64,000 nucleotides of DNA from assembly GCF_014635725.1 (NCBI RefSeq), contig NZ_BMDJ01000010.1, positions 62,001 to 126,000 of the forward strand. Reading direction: 5' to 3'. A program made the position numbers and the translations under genes. Source of the DNA: Pedobacter mendelii. Lineage in GTDB: Bacteria; Bacteroidota; Bacteroidia; Sphingobacteriales; Sphingobacteriaceae. Under the pieces are notes generated by a model. The model was not told the DNA's origin and searched no databases. It was given only the letters and a program-made list of their open reading frames with translations. Shown in pieces: positions 16,548 to 24,645 of this stretch (its first letter is position 1; every line of letters begins with the position of its first letter).

Positions 16548-18920
16548 ATGAATAAACTATTTACATTAACAGGTTTAATGGCTTTTGCTGGTAGCTTGGC
16601 AATGGCTCAAAACATTCAAAACAATCCCGGTAGTAACCATGGAAACAAATTTGAACAGTTGGGAACCATTTTGCCTACACCGAATGAACAGCGTACCGCT
16701 AGTGGTGCACCGGGTGTAAAATACTGGCAGCAGCGAGCAGATTACAATATTAAATGTTCGCTTGATGAAAAAAATCTGTTGTTAACCGGAAGCGAAACCG
16801 TAACCTACACCAATAATTCGCCCGATCCATTAACTTATATTTGGTTGCAGCTAGATGAAAACGAGCATAGTACCGATAAGAGTTCAAATTATCAGGATGC
16901 AACAAAATTACCTATGGTGGGTACAACGCAAAGCATCGAAAAATTAAGCTCAACAGCTAATAATGGTTTTGGTATTAATGTTTTAAAATTAACGGATGCA
17001 ACCGGAAAAAAATTAATCTATACCGTTAATAAAACGATGATGAGAATTGATTTGCCTGTGGCTTTAAAAACAGGGCAGAAATATATTTTTAATATCGATT
17101 GGAATTACAAAATTACCGATAGAATGTCTGTTGGTGGTCGTGGTGGTTACGAATTTTTCCCTGCAGATGGGAACTATTTGTTTACGATGACACAGTGGTA
17201 TCCTCGTTTATGTGTTTATAGTGATTTCCAGGGCTGGCAAAATCACCAGTTTACTGGTAGAGGAGAATTTGCCTTAACTTTTGGCGATTTCAAAGTACAA
17301 ATGACTGTTCCTGCAGATCATTTAGTTGGTTCAACAGGCGAATGTATTAACTATAGTGCTGTTTTAAATTCTGCTCAGTTAAGCAGATATAATGCTGCTA
17401 AAACGGCAACTGCCCCGGTAGAAATTCAAACACTTGCCGAAGCTAAAACTGCTGAAGGTAAAAAGGCAAGCGGAACTAAAACCTGGGTTTTCCTGGCAAA
17501 TAATGTTCGCGATTTCGCCTGGACTGCCTCACGAAAATTTATTTGGGATGCAATGCCTCAAAAAATTGCTGCCAATAATAATACCGTAATGTGTATGAGT
17601 TTTTATGGAAAGGAAGCCTATAATTTATACAGCAAATTTTCTACACGTGCCGTAGCACATACCATAAAAACCTATTCTGATTTTACAATCCCTTACCCTT
17701 ATCCGGTAGCACAAAGTATCGAAGCCGCAAATGGTATGGAATACCCAATGATTTGTTTTAATTATGGACGTACAGATGCTGACGGAACTTATAGCGAAAG
17801 CACTAAAAACGGTATGTTAGGCGTAATTATACACGAGGTTGGACACAATTTTTTCCCAATGATTGTAAATAGTGATGAGCGCCAGTGGACCTGGATGGAT
17901 GAAGGCTTAAACTCTTTCGTTGAATATTTAACTGAAGAGCTTTGGGATAATACTTTTCCAAGTAAAAAAGGACCGGCTTATACAATTGTTGATTACATGA
18001 AACTACCTAAAGATGAGTTGGAGCCAATTATGACTAACTCTGAAAACATCGCTCGCTTTGGTCCGAATGCATATTCAAAACCAGCAACTGGTTTAAATAT
18101 TCTTCGTGAAACCATTATGGGCAGAGAACTTTTTGATTATGCTTTTAAAGAATATTCGAGAAGATGGGCTTTTAAACATCCTCAACCTGCAGACCTTTTT
18201 CGAACCATGGAAGATGCAAGTGGTGAAGATTTAGATTGGTTTTGGAGAGGCTGGTTTTACGGAACTGAGCCATGCGACATCGCACTGGACACGGTAAAGT
18301 TTGCAAAAGCAGATTTCCCAACTACAATTCCTGAAGCAAGAGCAAGAATGATAAAAGTTGATAAACCTGCGGTAAATGCATTTCAGGATATTTCAAAAAT
18401 CAGAAACCGTGACGATAAAAAGATTAGTTTCTATGCCGATAAAACCCCTGCAGCACAAGATTTTTATTACAAATACGATAGGGGCTTAGTTTCTGTAGAT
18501 ACTGCAATCGCGATTAAAACCCAAGGCTCAATGCCTTTTGAAGCCGTTCCGACAGCTGAACAGCAGAAATATGAAAATAAATTCTTCTACGAATTGGATT
18601 TCAGCAATAAAGGTGGTTTAGTTATGCCGATTATTGTTGAATTTACCTATAAAGATGGTTCAAAAGACATCGATAGAATCCCTGCACAAGTATGGAGACA
18701 TGATGAATTAAAAACTTCAAAATTTTATGTAAAGGATAAAGAAGTAGAATCTATTTTAATTGACCCATTAAGAGAAACAGCTGATATCGATACCTCTAAC
18801 AATACTTGGGGCGGTAAGGCAAAAGAAAGTAAGTTTAAGGTTTTCAAAGCTAAAGCGGCATCTTCAGTTCGCGGCCAATCTGTTGGGGTAAACCCAATGC
18901 AAAAGGCTGCGGGTAAATAA
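16548..18920 (+). CDS. M1 family metallopeptidase
   Basis: The 790-residue protein has a signal peptide (MNKLFTLTGLMAFAGSLAMA) and gluzincin motifs. The zinc site is HEVGHNFFPMIV (His429, Glu430, His433) with Glu452 in WTWMDEGLNSFVEY as the third ligand. The N-terminal beta domain contains YNIKCSLDEKNLLLTGSETV, and an aminopeptidase-like MEYPMICFNYG lies upstream of the zinc site. This is the pattern of M1 aminopeptidases exported to the periplasm or surface. After the catalytic domain a beta-rich C-terminal region ends near a Lys/Ala-rich tail. It follows the HupE/UreJ gene and is terminated by a clear hairpin at 18946-18976. Confidence 0.9.
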   Translation: MNKLFTLTGLMAFAGSLAMAQNIQNNPGSNHGNKFEQLGTILPTPNEQRTASGAPGVKYWQQRADYNIKCSLDEKNLLLTGSETVTYTNNSPDPLTYIWLQLDENEHSTDKSSNYQDATKLPMVGTTQSIEKLSSTANNGFGINVLKLTDATGKKLIYTVNKTMMRIDLPVALKTGQKYIFNIDWNYKITDRMSVGGRGGYEFFPADGNYLFTMTQWYPRLCVYSDFQGWQNHQFTGRGEFALTFGDFKVQMTVPADHLVGSTGECINYSAVLNSAQLSRYNAAKTATAPVEIQTLAEAKTAEGKKASGTKTWVFLANNVRDFAWTASRKFIWDAMPQKIAANNNTVMCMSFYGKEAYNLYSKFSTRAVAHTIKTYSDFTIPYPYPVAQSIEAANGMEYPMICFNYGRTDADGTYSESTKNGMLGVIIHEVGHNFFPMIVNSDERQWTWMDEGLNSFVEYLTEELWDNTFPSKKGPAYTIVDYMKLPKDELEPIMTNSENIARFGPNAYSKPATGLNILRETIMGRELFDYAFKEYSRRWAFKHPQPADLFRTMEDASGEDLDWFWRGWFYGTEPCDIALDTVKFAKADFPTTIPEARARMIKVDKPAVNAFQDISKIRNRDDKKISFYADKTPAAQDFYYKYDRGLVSVDTAIAIKTQGSMPFEAVPTAEQQKYENKFFYELDFSNKGGLVMPIIVEFTYKDGSKDIDRIPAQVWRHDELKTSKFYVKDKEVESILIDPLRETADIDTSNNTWGGKAKESKFKVFKAKAASSVRGQSVGVNPMQKAAGK

Positions 18921-18945
18921 CAGATTTTATTGTTTATCTATATGA

Positions 18946-18976
18946 CAAAGCCTCGTTGAAAATCAGCGGGGCTTTG
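18946..18976 (+). terminator. Rho-independent terminator after the M1 peptidase
   Basis: CAAAGCCTCG at 18946-18955 pairs with CGGGGCTTTG at 18967-18976 with one G-T pair and an 11-base loop. It is followed by CTTTTT. It lies 25 bases after the M1 stop codon. Confidence 0.8.
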
Positions 18977-19127
18977 CTTTTTGGTGTTTTATTTTGAATT
19001 TACATAGCTTTTGTTTTGAATTTGTATAATTAATTTCGTTCACTAATGTATTGTTCTCCTCAATTAAAACCTAAATAGTAATGAACTTTCCTGACTTTCG
19101 GCTGTTTAGTCTTTACGCTCTAAATCG

Positions 19128-19135
19128 TATATTTG
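19128..19135 (+). promoter_or_regulatory. -7 box (TATATTTG) for uvrB
   Basis: An exact TAnnTTTG match lies nine bases before the uvrB ATG at 19145, so the mRNA leader would be extremely short. I see no TTG at the usual upstream spacing, which lowers confidence. Confidence 0.45.
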
Positions 19136-19144
19136 ATACAGTCT

Positions 19145-21187
19145 ATGAAATTTAAAATCACATCCGCATATCAACCAACCGGAGATCAACCCGGAGCCAT
19201 AAAACAACTTGTAGATGGTGTAAATTCGAACGAAAACTATCAGACTTTATTGGGTGTTACCGGCTCTGGAAAAACTTTTACAGTGGCCAACGTTATAGAG
19301 CAGACTCAAAAGCCAACACTTATTTTAAGTCATAACAAAACTTTAGCCGCTCAGCTTTATGGAGAGTTTAAAAATTTTTTCCCCGATAATTCGGTAAATT
19401 ATTTTGTTTCGTATTACGATTATTATCAGCCTGAAGCTTTCATTGCATCAAGCAATACTTATATAGAAAAAGATTTAAGCATCAACGAAGAAATAGAGAA
19501 ACTTCGCCTACGTACAACTTCTGCTTTAATGAGCGGTAGGAGAGATGTTATTGTAGTTTCTTCCATCTCCTGTATTTATGGTATGGGGAATCCTGAAGAT
19601 TTTTCAAGAATGGTTTTCCGTTTTGGAGTTGGGTTGCGGATTTCAAGAAATTCTTTTTTGCATAGTCTTGTAGAAATTATGTACGCCAGAACAACGACCG
19701 AATTCAAACGCGGAACTTTTAGGGTTAAAGGTGATACAGTTGATATTTACCCTGCATATTTAGATCATGCTTATCGGGTTTCTTTCTTTGGCGATGATAT
19801 TGAAGAGCTTTCTGCAATCGACCCGGTTTCTGGTAAAACCATAGAAAAGCTAGAAGATATGGCGATTTATCCTGCTAACCTCTTCGTAACGCCTAAAGAT
19901 AGATTCAACCAATCTATATGGGGAATTCAAGAAGAATTAGAAATCCGTAAAAATCAGCTTATTGCCGACAGGCATTTATTAGAAGCGAAGCGTTTGGAAG
20001 AAAGAACTAATTTCGATATCGAAATGATGAAAGAATTGGGTTACTGTTCTGGTATCGAAAACTATTCACGTTTTTTTGATGGACGTTCGCCAGGTATGCG
20101 TCCTTTCTGTTTACTGGATTATTTTCCTGATGATTACTTAATGGTTATCGATGAAAGTCATGTTACAGTGCCTCAAATCAGGGCAATGTATGGTGGCGAC
20201 AGATCTCGGAAGCTGTCGTTAGTAGAGTATGGTTTCCGTTTGCCTGCTGCTTTGGATAATCGCCCTTTAAATTTTACAGAATTTGAAGCTTTGGCTCCTC
20301 AAACCATTTACGTAAGTGCAACACCTGCCGATTATGAATTGGAAAAATCGGATGGTGTAGTTGTAGAACAGGTTATTCGCCCTACCGGATTGTTAGATCC
20401 TGTAATTGAAATAAGGCCGGCAATTAATCAGGTTGATGATTTGTTGGATGAAATAGACATTACTATAAAACAAGGCGGACGTATTTTAGTAACAACATTA
20501 ACCAAAAGAATGGCTGAAGAGTTAACCAAATACATGGATAGGTTAAACATTAAAACGCGGTATATTCACTCCGAAATCAAAACTCTAGAGCGGGTTGAGA
20601 TTCTTCGTGGATTGCGTTTAGGTGAATTTGATGTGCTTATTGGAATTAACTTGTTGCGTGAAGGTTTGGATTTACCTGAAGTAACTTTGGTTGCCATTTT
20701 GGATGCCGACAAAGAAGGGTTTCTTCGTTCAGAAAAATCATTAATTCAAACCATAGGCCGTGCGGCAAGAAACGATAAAGGCCGTGTAATTATGTATGCT
20801 GATGGCATAACAGATAGTATGGAGAAAACAATCTCTGAAACCAATCGCCGTCGGGATATCCAAATAGCTTATAATTTGGAGCATGGAATAACACCAATGA
20901 CTGTTGGGAAATCTCGCGAAGCAATTTTAGAGCAAACTTCTGTTTTAGATTTCTCACAAAAAGCAAGCGATAATAAAGCAAGAGCCTATATAGAAAATGC
21001 AGAAATTAGCATCGCTGCAGACCCAATTGTTCAATATATGGGGAAAAGTGAATTGCAGAAAGCAATTGATAATACCAAAAAAGAAATGCAAAAGGCTGCA
21101 AAAGATATGGATTTTTTACAAGCTGCAAAACTGCGGGATGAAATGTTTGCTTTGGAAAAAATGTTTAATGAGAAGTTTGGGAAATAG
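19145..21187 (+). CDS. uvrB: Excinuclease ABC subunit B
   Basis: From the ATG at 19145 the protein is 680 residues, standard for UvrB. It starts MKFKITSAYQPTGDQPGAIK and has Walker A GVTGSGKT at residues 37-44, the beta-hairpin YYDYYQPEAF that clamps DNA, YVSATPADYEL, VTTLTKRMAEELTKYMDRL and IGRAARNDKGRVIMYADG. The C-terminal UVR domain is the segment around KDMDFLQAAKLRDEMFAL, which contacts UvrC. UvrB verifies damage with UvrA and loads UvrC in nucleotide excision repair. A TTG upstream at 19133 would lie in the -7 box, so 19145 is the better start. ywbE follows 23 bases after the stop. Confidence 0.97.
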   Translation: MKFKITSAYQPTGDQPGAIKQLVDGVNSNENYQTLLGVTGSGKTFTVANVIEQTQKPTLILSHNKTLAAQLYGEFKNFFPDNSVNYFVSYYDYYQPEAFIASSNTYIEKDLSINEEIEKLRLRTTSALMSGRRDVIVVSSISCIYGMGNPEDFSRMVFRFGVGLRISRNSFLHSLVEIMYARTTTEFKRGTFRVKGDTVDIYPAYLDHAYRVSFFGDDIEELSAIDPVSGKTIEKLEDMAIYPANLFVTPKDRFNQSIWGIQEELEIRKNQLIADRHLLEAKRLEERTNFDIEMMKELGYCSGIENYSRFFDGRSPGMRPFCLLDYFPDDYLMVIDESHVTVPQIRAMYGGDRSRKLSLVEYGFRLPAALDNRPLNFTEFEALAPQTIYVSATPADYELEKSDGVVVEQVIRPTGLLDPVIEIRPAINQVDDLLDEIDITIKQGGRILVTTLTKRMAEELTKYMDRLNIKTRYIHSEIKTLERVEILRGLRLGEFDVLIGINLLREGLDLPEVTLVAILDADKEGFLRSEKSLIQTIGRAARNDKGRVIMYADGITDSMEKTISETNRRRDIQIAYNLEHGITPMTVGKSREAILEQTSVLDFSQKASDNKARAYIENAEISIAADPIVQYMGKSELQKAIDNTKKEMQKAAKDMDFLQAAKLRDEMFALEKMFNEKFGK

Positions 21188-21210
21188 AAAAAATTGTGCC
21201 TTAAAATAAT

Positions 21211-21408
21211 ATGGACGGACAAAATAGAAAAGATATTTACCCGGGTTTGGAAGTTGGAATAATTCTTAAAAAAGACCAACGCAGTGGAAATGTTACCTAC
21301 GGGATTGTTAAAGATTTATTAACTTCATCTTTATTCCATTCCAGAGGTATAAAGGTAAGACTTGATGACGGACAAGTTGGAAGGGTTTGTGAAATCGTTG
21401 AGGATTGA
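21211..21408 (+). CDS. YwbE family protein
   Basis: The 65-residue protein reads IYPGLEVGIILKKDQRSGN and ends GIKVRLDDGQVGRVCEIVE, a full-length match to the small YwbE family. Its function is not established; the fold is a small beta domain that may bind RNA or a protein. It starts 23 bases after uvrB and is probably on the same transcript. Confidence 0.88.
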   Translation: MDGQNRKDIYPGLEVGIILKKDQRSGNVTYGIVKDLLTSSLFHSRGIKVRLDDGQVGRVCEIVED

Positions 21409-21469
21409 TAATTTGTAATTCAATTGCAATTAATCCATCAAAAAGTAACAAAACAAGCGTTGCTACGTC

Positions 21470-21477
21470 TATATTTG
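21470..21477 (+). promoter_or_regulatory. -7 box (TATATTTG) for the DUF4834 gene
   Basis: An exact TAnnTTTG match ends 18 bases before the ATG at 21496. I find no TTG at the usual upstream spacing, so this is a partial promoter call. Confidence 0.4.
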
Positions 21478-21495
21478 TACAAATAGTTTAAAAGA

Positions 21496-21744
21496 ATGCC
21501 ATTAATTAAATTCCTTTTTATAACCGTATTAATACTTTGGATAATCAGAATATTGATTCGTCTTCTTCTACCAATGCTTTTTGGTAATCTTGCAAGCAAA
21601 ATGCAACAACAAGCCACTGGGCAACAACAGCAACCTAAAAAAAAACCTGAAGGATCCATTTCAATCGATTATATGCCGCCAAAACCCGATCAGGGGAAAA
21701 CGGATAAACTTGGTGATTTTGTAGATTATGAAGAAGTTAAATAA
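21496..21744 (+). CDS. DUF4834 family small membrane protein
   Basis: This 82-residue protein has one N-terminal membrane helix (LIKFLFITVLILWIIRILIR), a Gln-rich stretch (MQQQATGQQQQ), a Lys/Pro patch and a C-terminal acidic tail ending LGDFVDYEEVK. The order matches DUF4834, found in Bacteroidota. The function is unknown. It is probably anchored in the inner membrane with the tail in the cytoplasm or periplasm. Confidence 0.8.
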   Translation: MPLIKFLFITVLILWIIRILIRLLLPMLFGNLASKMQQQATGQQQQPKKKPEGSISIDYMPPKPDQGKTDKLGDFVDYEEVK

Positions 21745-21763
21745 AATTTAAGTCCTGTTTAAT

Positions 21764-22207
21764 TCAGGTTTTTTTGTTTTCTGCAAATTGCTTAATTACC
21801 ATATTTCTTTTAGTTAATAGTTTTTTCATATAAATTTTTAATAAAAGTTCTTCCACCAGCCAACCCATAAAACCAAAAGGCATTCCAAATTCGAATACAT
21901 CTATCATTTCAGTTTTATCGCCAATTTTATCAAAACGATGCAGGTGTTTCATAAACTTAAATGGTCCTCTTTTCATTTCATCGGTAAAGTTTAATGGTTT
22001 TTCCATTTTTGTAATTTTCGTTGCTAGCCTAAGTTTAAGACCAAAATGCTCGGCTTCCCAAGTTACTGATTCACCCAAATCGATTAATCCATTGGTTTTT
22101 CCTGCTATTGCTTTTTCCTTTGAGTTCGACATCGATTGAAGGTGGAGATCAATGTTTCTCGATAAATCAAAACATTTGTCAATAGGTGCGTTTATTATCG
22201 TTTTCAT
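21764..22207 (-). CDS. SRPBCC family protein
   Basis: The 147-residue protein begins MKTIINAPIDKCFDLSRNID, typical of the SRPBCC (START/Bet v 1-like) fold with a hydrophobic cavity, and has GESVTWEAEHFGLKLRLATK and HRFDKIGDKTEMIDVFEFG. It likely binds a small hydrophobic ligand or acts in lipid or pigment chemistry; no ligand can be named. It is the last gene of the minus-strand group GbsR, DCC, TIGR01777, SRPBCC, lying 21 bases after the preceding gene. Confidence 0.8.
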   Translation of the reverse strand: MKTIINAPIDKCFDLSRNIDLHLQSMSNSKEKAIAGKTNGLIDLGESVTWEAEHFGLKLRLATKITKMEKPLNFTDEMKRGPFKFMKHLHRFDKIGDKTEMIDVFEFGMPFGFMGWLVEELLLKIYMKKLLTKRNMVIKQFAENKKT

Positions 22208-22228
22208 TTTAATTTAGCTTTTACCTTC

Positions 22229-23155
22229 CTAAACCCTTAAACTCAAAATATCATTAAAGGCATCATTAATATCTCCATATTGAAACTTAAATCCTGAATT
22301 TATAAGAATTGCTGGGTTAACCCATCTGCTTTTTAAAATCAACTCGGTTTCTGTGCCTATAAATTTTGCGCCGATTTCCAATAACCAAGCGGGTGCCGGC
22401 AAACCGAAAGGCATTCCATAAGCCATTCTTAAGGTTTTCATCATTTCTGTATTTTTAACTGCATTTGGTGCAGTACAATTTACAGCTCCCTCAATTTCTA
22501 CATGTTCAATTAACCACTCTACACTTCGTGCCACATCTTGCTCATGAATCCAACTAACATATTGTTCGCCAGCACCTTGCTTGCCACCCATTCCAACTTT
22601 AACTAAATTTAAAAGTCTTGGAAATGCACCATCTTTTCTGCCCATTACAATTCCCATTCTAAGTGCAATTTTTCGTGTTTTTGGATTTGTTGGCTCGAAA
22701 AATATTTCCTCCCAGGTTCTGCAGACATCAATAGAAAATCCATAACCGATTTCGCCGGTTAAATCATCCTGAGGCTTATCTTCTGCGTGGCGATAAATTG
22801 TCGCAGAGGTTACATTAATCCAGAGTTTTGGTGGATTTGATAATTTGTTTAAAACCTGGTTTAGCAATTGCGTTGGGAAAATTCTTGAATTTATTATTTC
22901 TTCCCGATTTTTATCTGTGTACCTGCAGTTCACATTTTTTCCACATAGGTTAATTAATAAATCTGCATCATTAAGTTCTTTAGTCCAGCTGCTTTCAGTT
23001 TTTCTATCCCAAACCAATGTTTTTATATTTCTATTCTCAGTTTTTGGTTTTCTGGCTAAGATTATAATTTCATTGGCCATGATACTAAAGTGTTTCGCTA
23101 AAACACCACCTAAATATCCACTACCACCTGCTAATATGATTTTATTGTATTTCAT
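22229..23155 (-). CDS. TIGR01777 family NAD(P)-binding oxidoreductase
   Basis: The 308-residue protein begins [19 protein letters not shown], a GxxGxxG NAD(P)-binding loop, and continues LLINLCGKNVNCRY, INVTSATIYRHAEDKPQDD, RMGIVMGRKDGAFPRLL and GAGEQYVSWIHEQDVAR. These are diagnostic for the TIGR01777 short-chain epimerase-like family (YfcH). The physiological substrate is not known. It sits two bases downstream of the DCC gene and is almost certainly on the same transcript. Confidence 0.88.
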   Translation of the reverse strand: MKYNKIILAGGSGYLGGVLAKHFSIMANEIIILARKPKTENRNIKTLVWDRKTESSWTKELNDADLLINLCGKNVNCRYTDKNREEIINSRIFPTQLLNQVLNKLSNPPKLWINVTSATIYRHAEDKPQDDLTGEIGYGFSIDVCRTWEEIFFEPTNPKTRKIALRMGIVMGRKDGAFPRLLNLVKVGMGGKQGAGEQYVSWIHEQDVARSVEWLIEHVEIEGAVNCTAPNAVKNTEMMKTLRMAYGMPFGLPAPAWLLEIGAKFIGTETELILKSRWVNPAILINSGFKFQYGDINDAFNDILSLRV

Positions 23156-23157
23156 AA

Positions 23158-23973
23158 TTATATGATGAAGATTAAACCTAAAACAATTAAACGATATATT
23201 ACCCAGCTAAAGCTCATCAATAAACTTAGCTTTAATATTTTACTTCGACGTATATGCTCAAAAAGCATCAAGCCTGCAATCATCAAAAAATAAGCTATGA
23301 AAAACAGTTGGGGAATGTCAATCCATTTTACCACTTGTAAAGGGATAATAAGTAGCAAAGCCCCGGCGAAAGAAATTGTCATCATGTTACCCAAATACTC
23401 CCACAGCTTTTCTTTTCTGTAGATAAAAATGATTATTCCTTGAAAAAATAGTTGTCCGCCGCAGATTAAATATTCCCTATACATAACTCCTAAAGGAACA
23501 AAATCAGTTAGTAAATGAGCATAATCTGTTAAAAGATAAGCGGTAACAAACCAGGTAAACAATAGATAGGCAATTCGGTATTGAATTTTAAAATCAGGTT
23601 GAACTATATTTGGTTTTATTTCTGCAGGAATGATAACTTTTCTGTTGTAAGATATAAAGGCGTAAATTTTCTGCATTAACCAGATAAAGGGATTGAAGGC
23701 AAATAATGGTTTAAATAAAGGCATTGCATTTCCAATAATTTTAAACAAACTTTTTATTCCATACGTTACTTCACCATTCTCTGTATCAACTAGGGCGATT
23801 TCATTAGCTGCTCTTTTCTTATCAATAAGCGGGCAAATGTAGTCTGGTGTATTTTGATAAGCTTCCCGTCCGTTTTTAGGAAGCATATTTAATTTTGTAA
23901 ATGCTTTGGTGTAAGCGTGGCACATAGGGCACTCTTCATCGAAAAGGATTACATGGTTTGCTAGTGTTTTCAT
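23158..23973 (-). CDS. DCC-family (DUF393) thiol-disulfide oxidoreductase-like protein with membrane domain
   Basis: The 271-residue protein has an N-terminal DCC/DUF393 domain (VILFDEECPMCHAYTKAFTK), with CPMC as the CxxC motif, followed by IALVDTENGEVTYGIKSLF. Residues from about 125 to the C-terminus are hydrophobic with several membrane helices (YLLFTWFVTAYLLTDYA, FAGALLLIIPLQVV). That fusion of a DCC domain to membrane segments is longer than the minimal DCC family of about 130 residues. It is the first gene after a terminator-like hairpin and has a possible operator upstream. The redox role is inferred from CxxC only. Confidence 0.75.
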   Translation of the reverse strand: MKTLANHVILFDEECPMCHAYTKAFTKLNMLPKNGREAYQNTPDYICPLIDKKRAANEIALVDTENGEVTYGIKSLFKIIGNAMPLFKPLFAFNPFIWLMQKIYAFISYNRKVIIPAEIKPNIVQPDFKIQYRIAYLLFTWFVTAYLLTDYAHLLTDFVPLGVMYREYLICGGQLFFQGIIIFIYRKEKLWEYLGNMMTISFAGALLLIIPLQVVKWIDIPQLFFIAYFLMIAGLMLFEHIRRSKILKLSLLMSFSWVIYRLIVLGLIFII

Positions 23974-23992
23974 AATATTTATGTTTTTAAAT

Positions 23993-24010
23993 TTTCAGTA
24001 AATAATGAAA
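23993..24010. promoter_or_regulatory. Candidate second GbsR/MarR binding site before the DCC gene
   Basis: TTTCA at 23993-23997 and TGAAA at 24006-24010 form an inverted repeat with an 8-base spacer. The core TTTCA-N8-TGAAA has the same half-sites and spacing as the perfect palindrome at the regulator's own promoter. It lies 20 bases upstream of the DCC start. The arms are only five bases, so chance is possible. Confidence 0.4.
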
Positions 24011-24026
24011 GTTATAATTAAAAAAT

Positions 24027-24043
24027 AAAGCCAATATGGCTTT
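24027..24043 (-). terminator. Short terminator hairpin after the GbsR/MarR gene
   Basis: On the minus strand AAAGCC and GGCTTT form a 6-bp stem with a 5-base loop, followed by ATTTTTT. It lies about 40 bases after the regulator stop and before the DCC gene, so the regulator and the DCC group may be separate or attenuated transcripts. Confidence 0.55.
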
Positions 24044-24084
24044 GGGTTGTCATTAGCATATTCAAGCTAAATTTTACCTTAATA

Positions 24085-24594
24085 CTAAGGTTTGAAGACT
24101 TTTAATATAGAATTTAAAAACCAGTTTTGGTCTGCTTTGAGCATGGCTTCCATAGTTTTATCTACACTCTTCGCTAATTTGTTAATATCTGATACAGACT
24201 TTTGAAAAGTTTTAAACTCAGGATCTTTCTCCTCGCCGGTTACGGAAGACAATTCACTCAGAATTTTTAAAACTGGTTCTAATTCACGTTTCTTGCGTTC
24301 TTTAGCAACCTGGCGGGCAATATTCCAAACATCTTTATCTGCAAAAAAATATTCTTTGCGCTCTCCTGCTTTGTGCTGCTTTTCAACCAGTCCCCAACCA
24401 ATTAAATCGCGAACGGTCATGTTCGTATTTCCCCTAGATATGCTCAACTGTTCCATAATATCTTCGGTGGTAATTGCTTCAGGAGAAATTAATAGTAAAG
24501 CATGTACCTGCGCCATGGTACGGTTTATTCCCCATTCGGAGCCTAATTTACCCCAGGCCTCGATAAATTTTAATTTTCCTGCTGCTAATTCCAT
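24085..24594 (-). CDS. GbsR/MarR family transcriptional regulator
   Basis: The 169-residue protein, read from the ATG at 24594, has a winged-helix domain: GINRTMAQVHALLLISPEAI, DIMEQLSISRGNTNMTVRDL and GWGLVEKQHKAGERKEYFFA. This is the GbsR/MarR arrangement, followed by a helical C-terminus for dimerisation. A perfect palindrome covers its promoter, implying autoregulation, and a weaker site lies before the DCC gene, implying control of that group. A TTG six bases upstream would also be possible, but it lies in the -7 box and ATG is preferred. The ligand and the signal are unknown. Confidence 0.85.
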   Translation of the reverse strand: MELAAGKLKFIEAWGKLGSEWGINRTMAQVHALLLISPEAITTEDIMEQLSISRGNTNMTVRDLIGWGLVEKQHKAGERKEYFFADKDVWNIARQVAKERKKRELEPVLKILSELSSVTGEEKDPEFKTFQKSVSDINKLAKSVDKTMEAMLKADQNWFLNSILKVFKP

Positions 24595-24597
24595 GAA

Positions 24598-24627
24598 CAA
24601 ATATAATTATTTTTATTAAAGTTTCAA
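24598..24627 (-). promoter_or_regulatory. Full Bacteroidota promoter of the GbsR/MarR gene (TTG-N19-TATATTTG)
   Basis: On the minus strand the -33 TTG lies at 24627-24625 and the -7 box TATATTTG at 24605-24598, separated by 19 bases, within the known 17 to 23 range. The ATG begins four bases after the -7 box, so the mRNA may be leaderless. The TTG is part of the adjacent palindrome, so bound repressor would cover it. Confidence 0.65.
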
Positions 24628-24645
24628 AAATTATTGAAACTTTAA
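24616..24645. promoter_or_regulatory. Perfect 12-bp palindromic operator at the GbsR/MarR promoter
   Basis: TTAAAGTTTCAA at 24616-24627 is exactly complementary to TTGAAACTTTAA at 24634-24645, with a 6-base spacer. It overlaps the -33 element of the regulator promoter and the stop codon of the alginate lyase gene. A dimeric winged-helix protein would fit such a site; the regulator itself is the obvious candidate. Confidence 0.7.
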
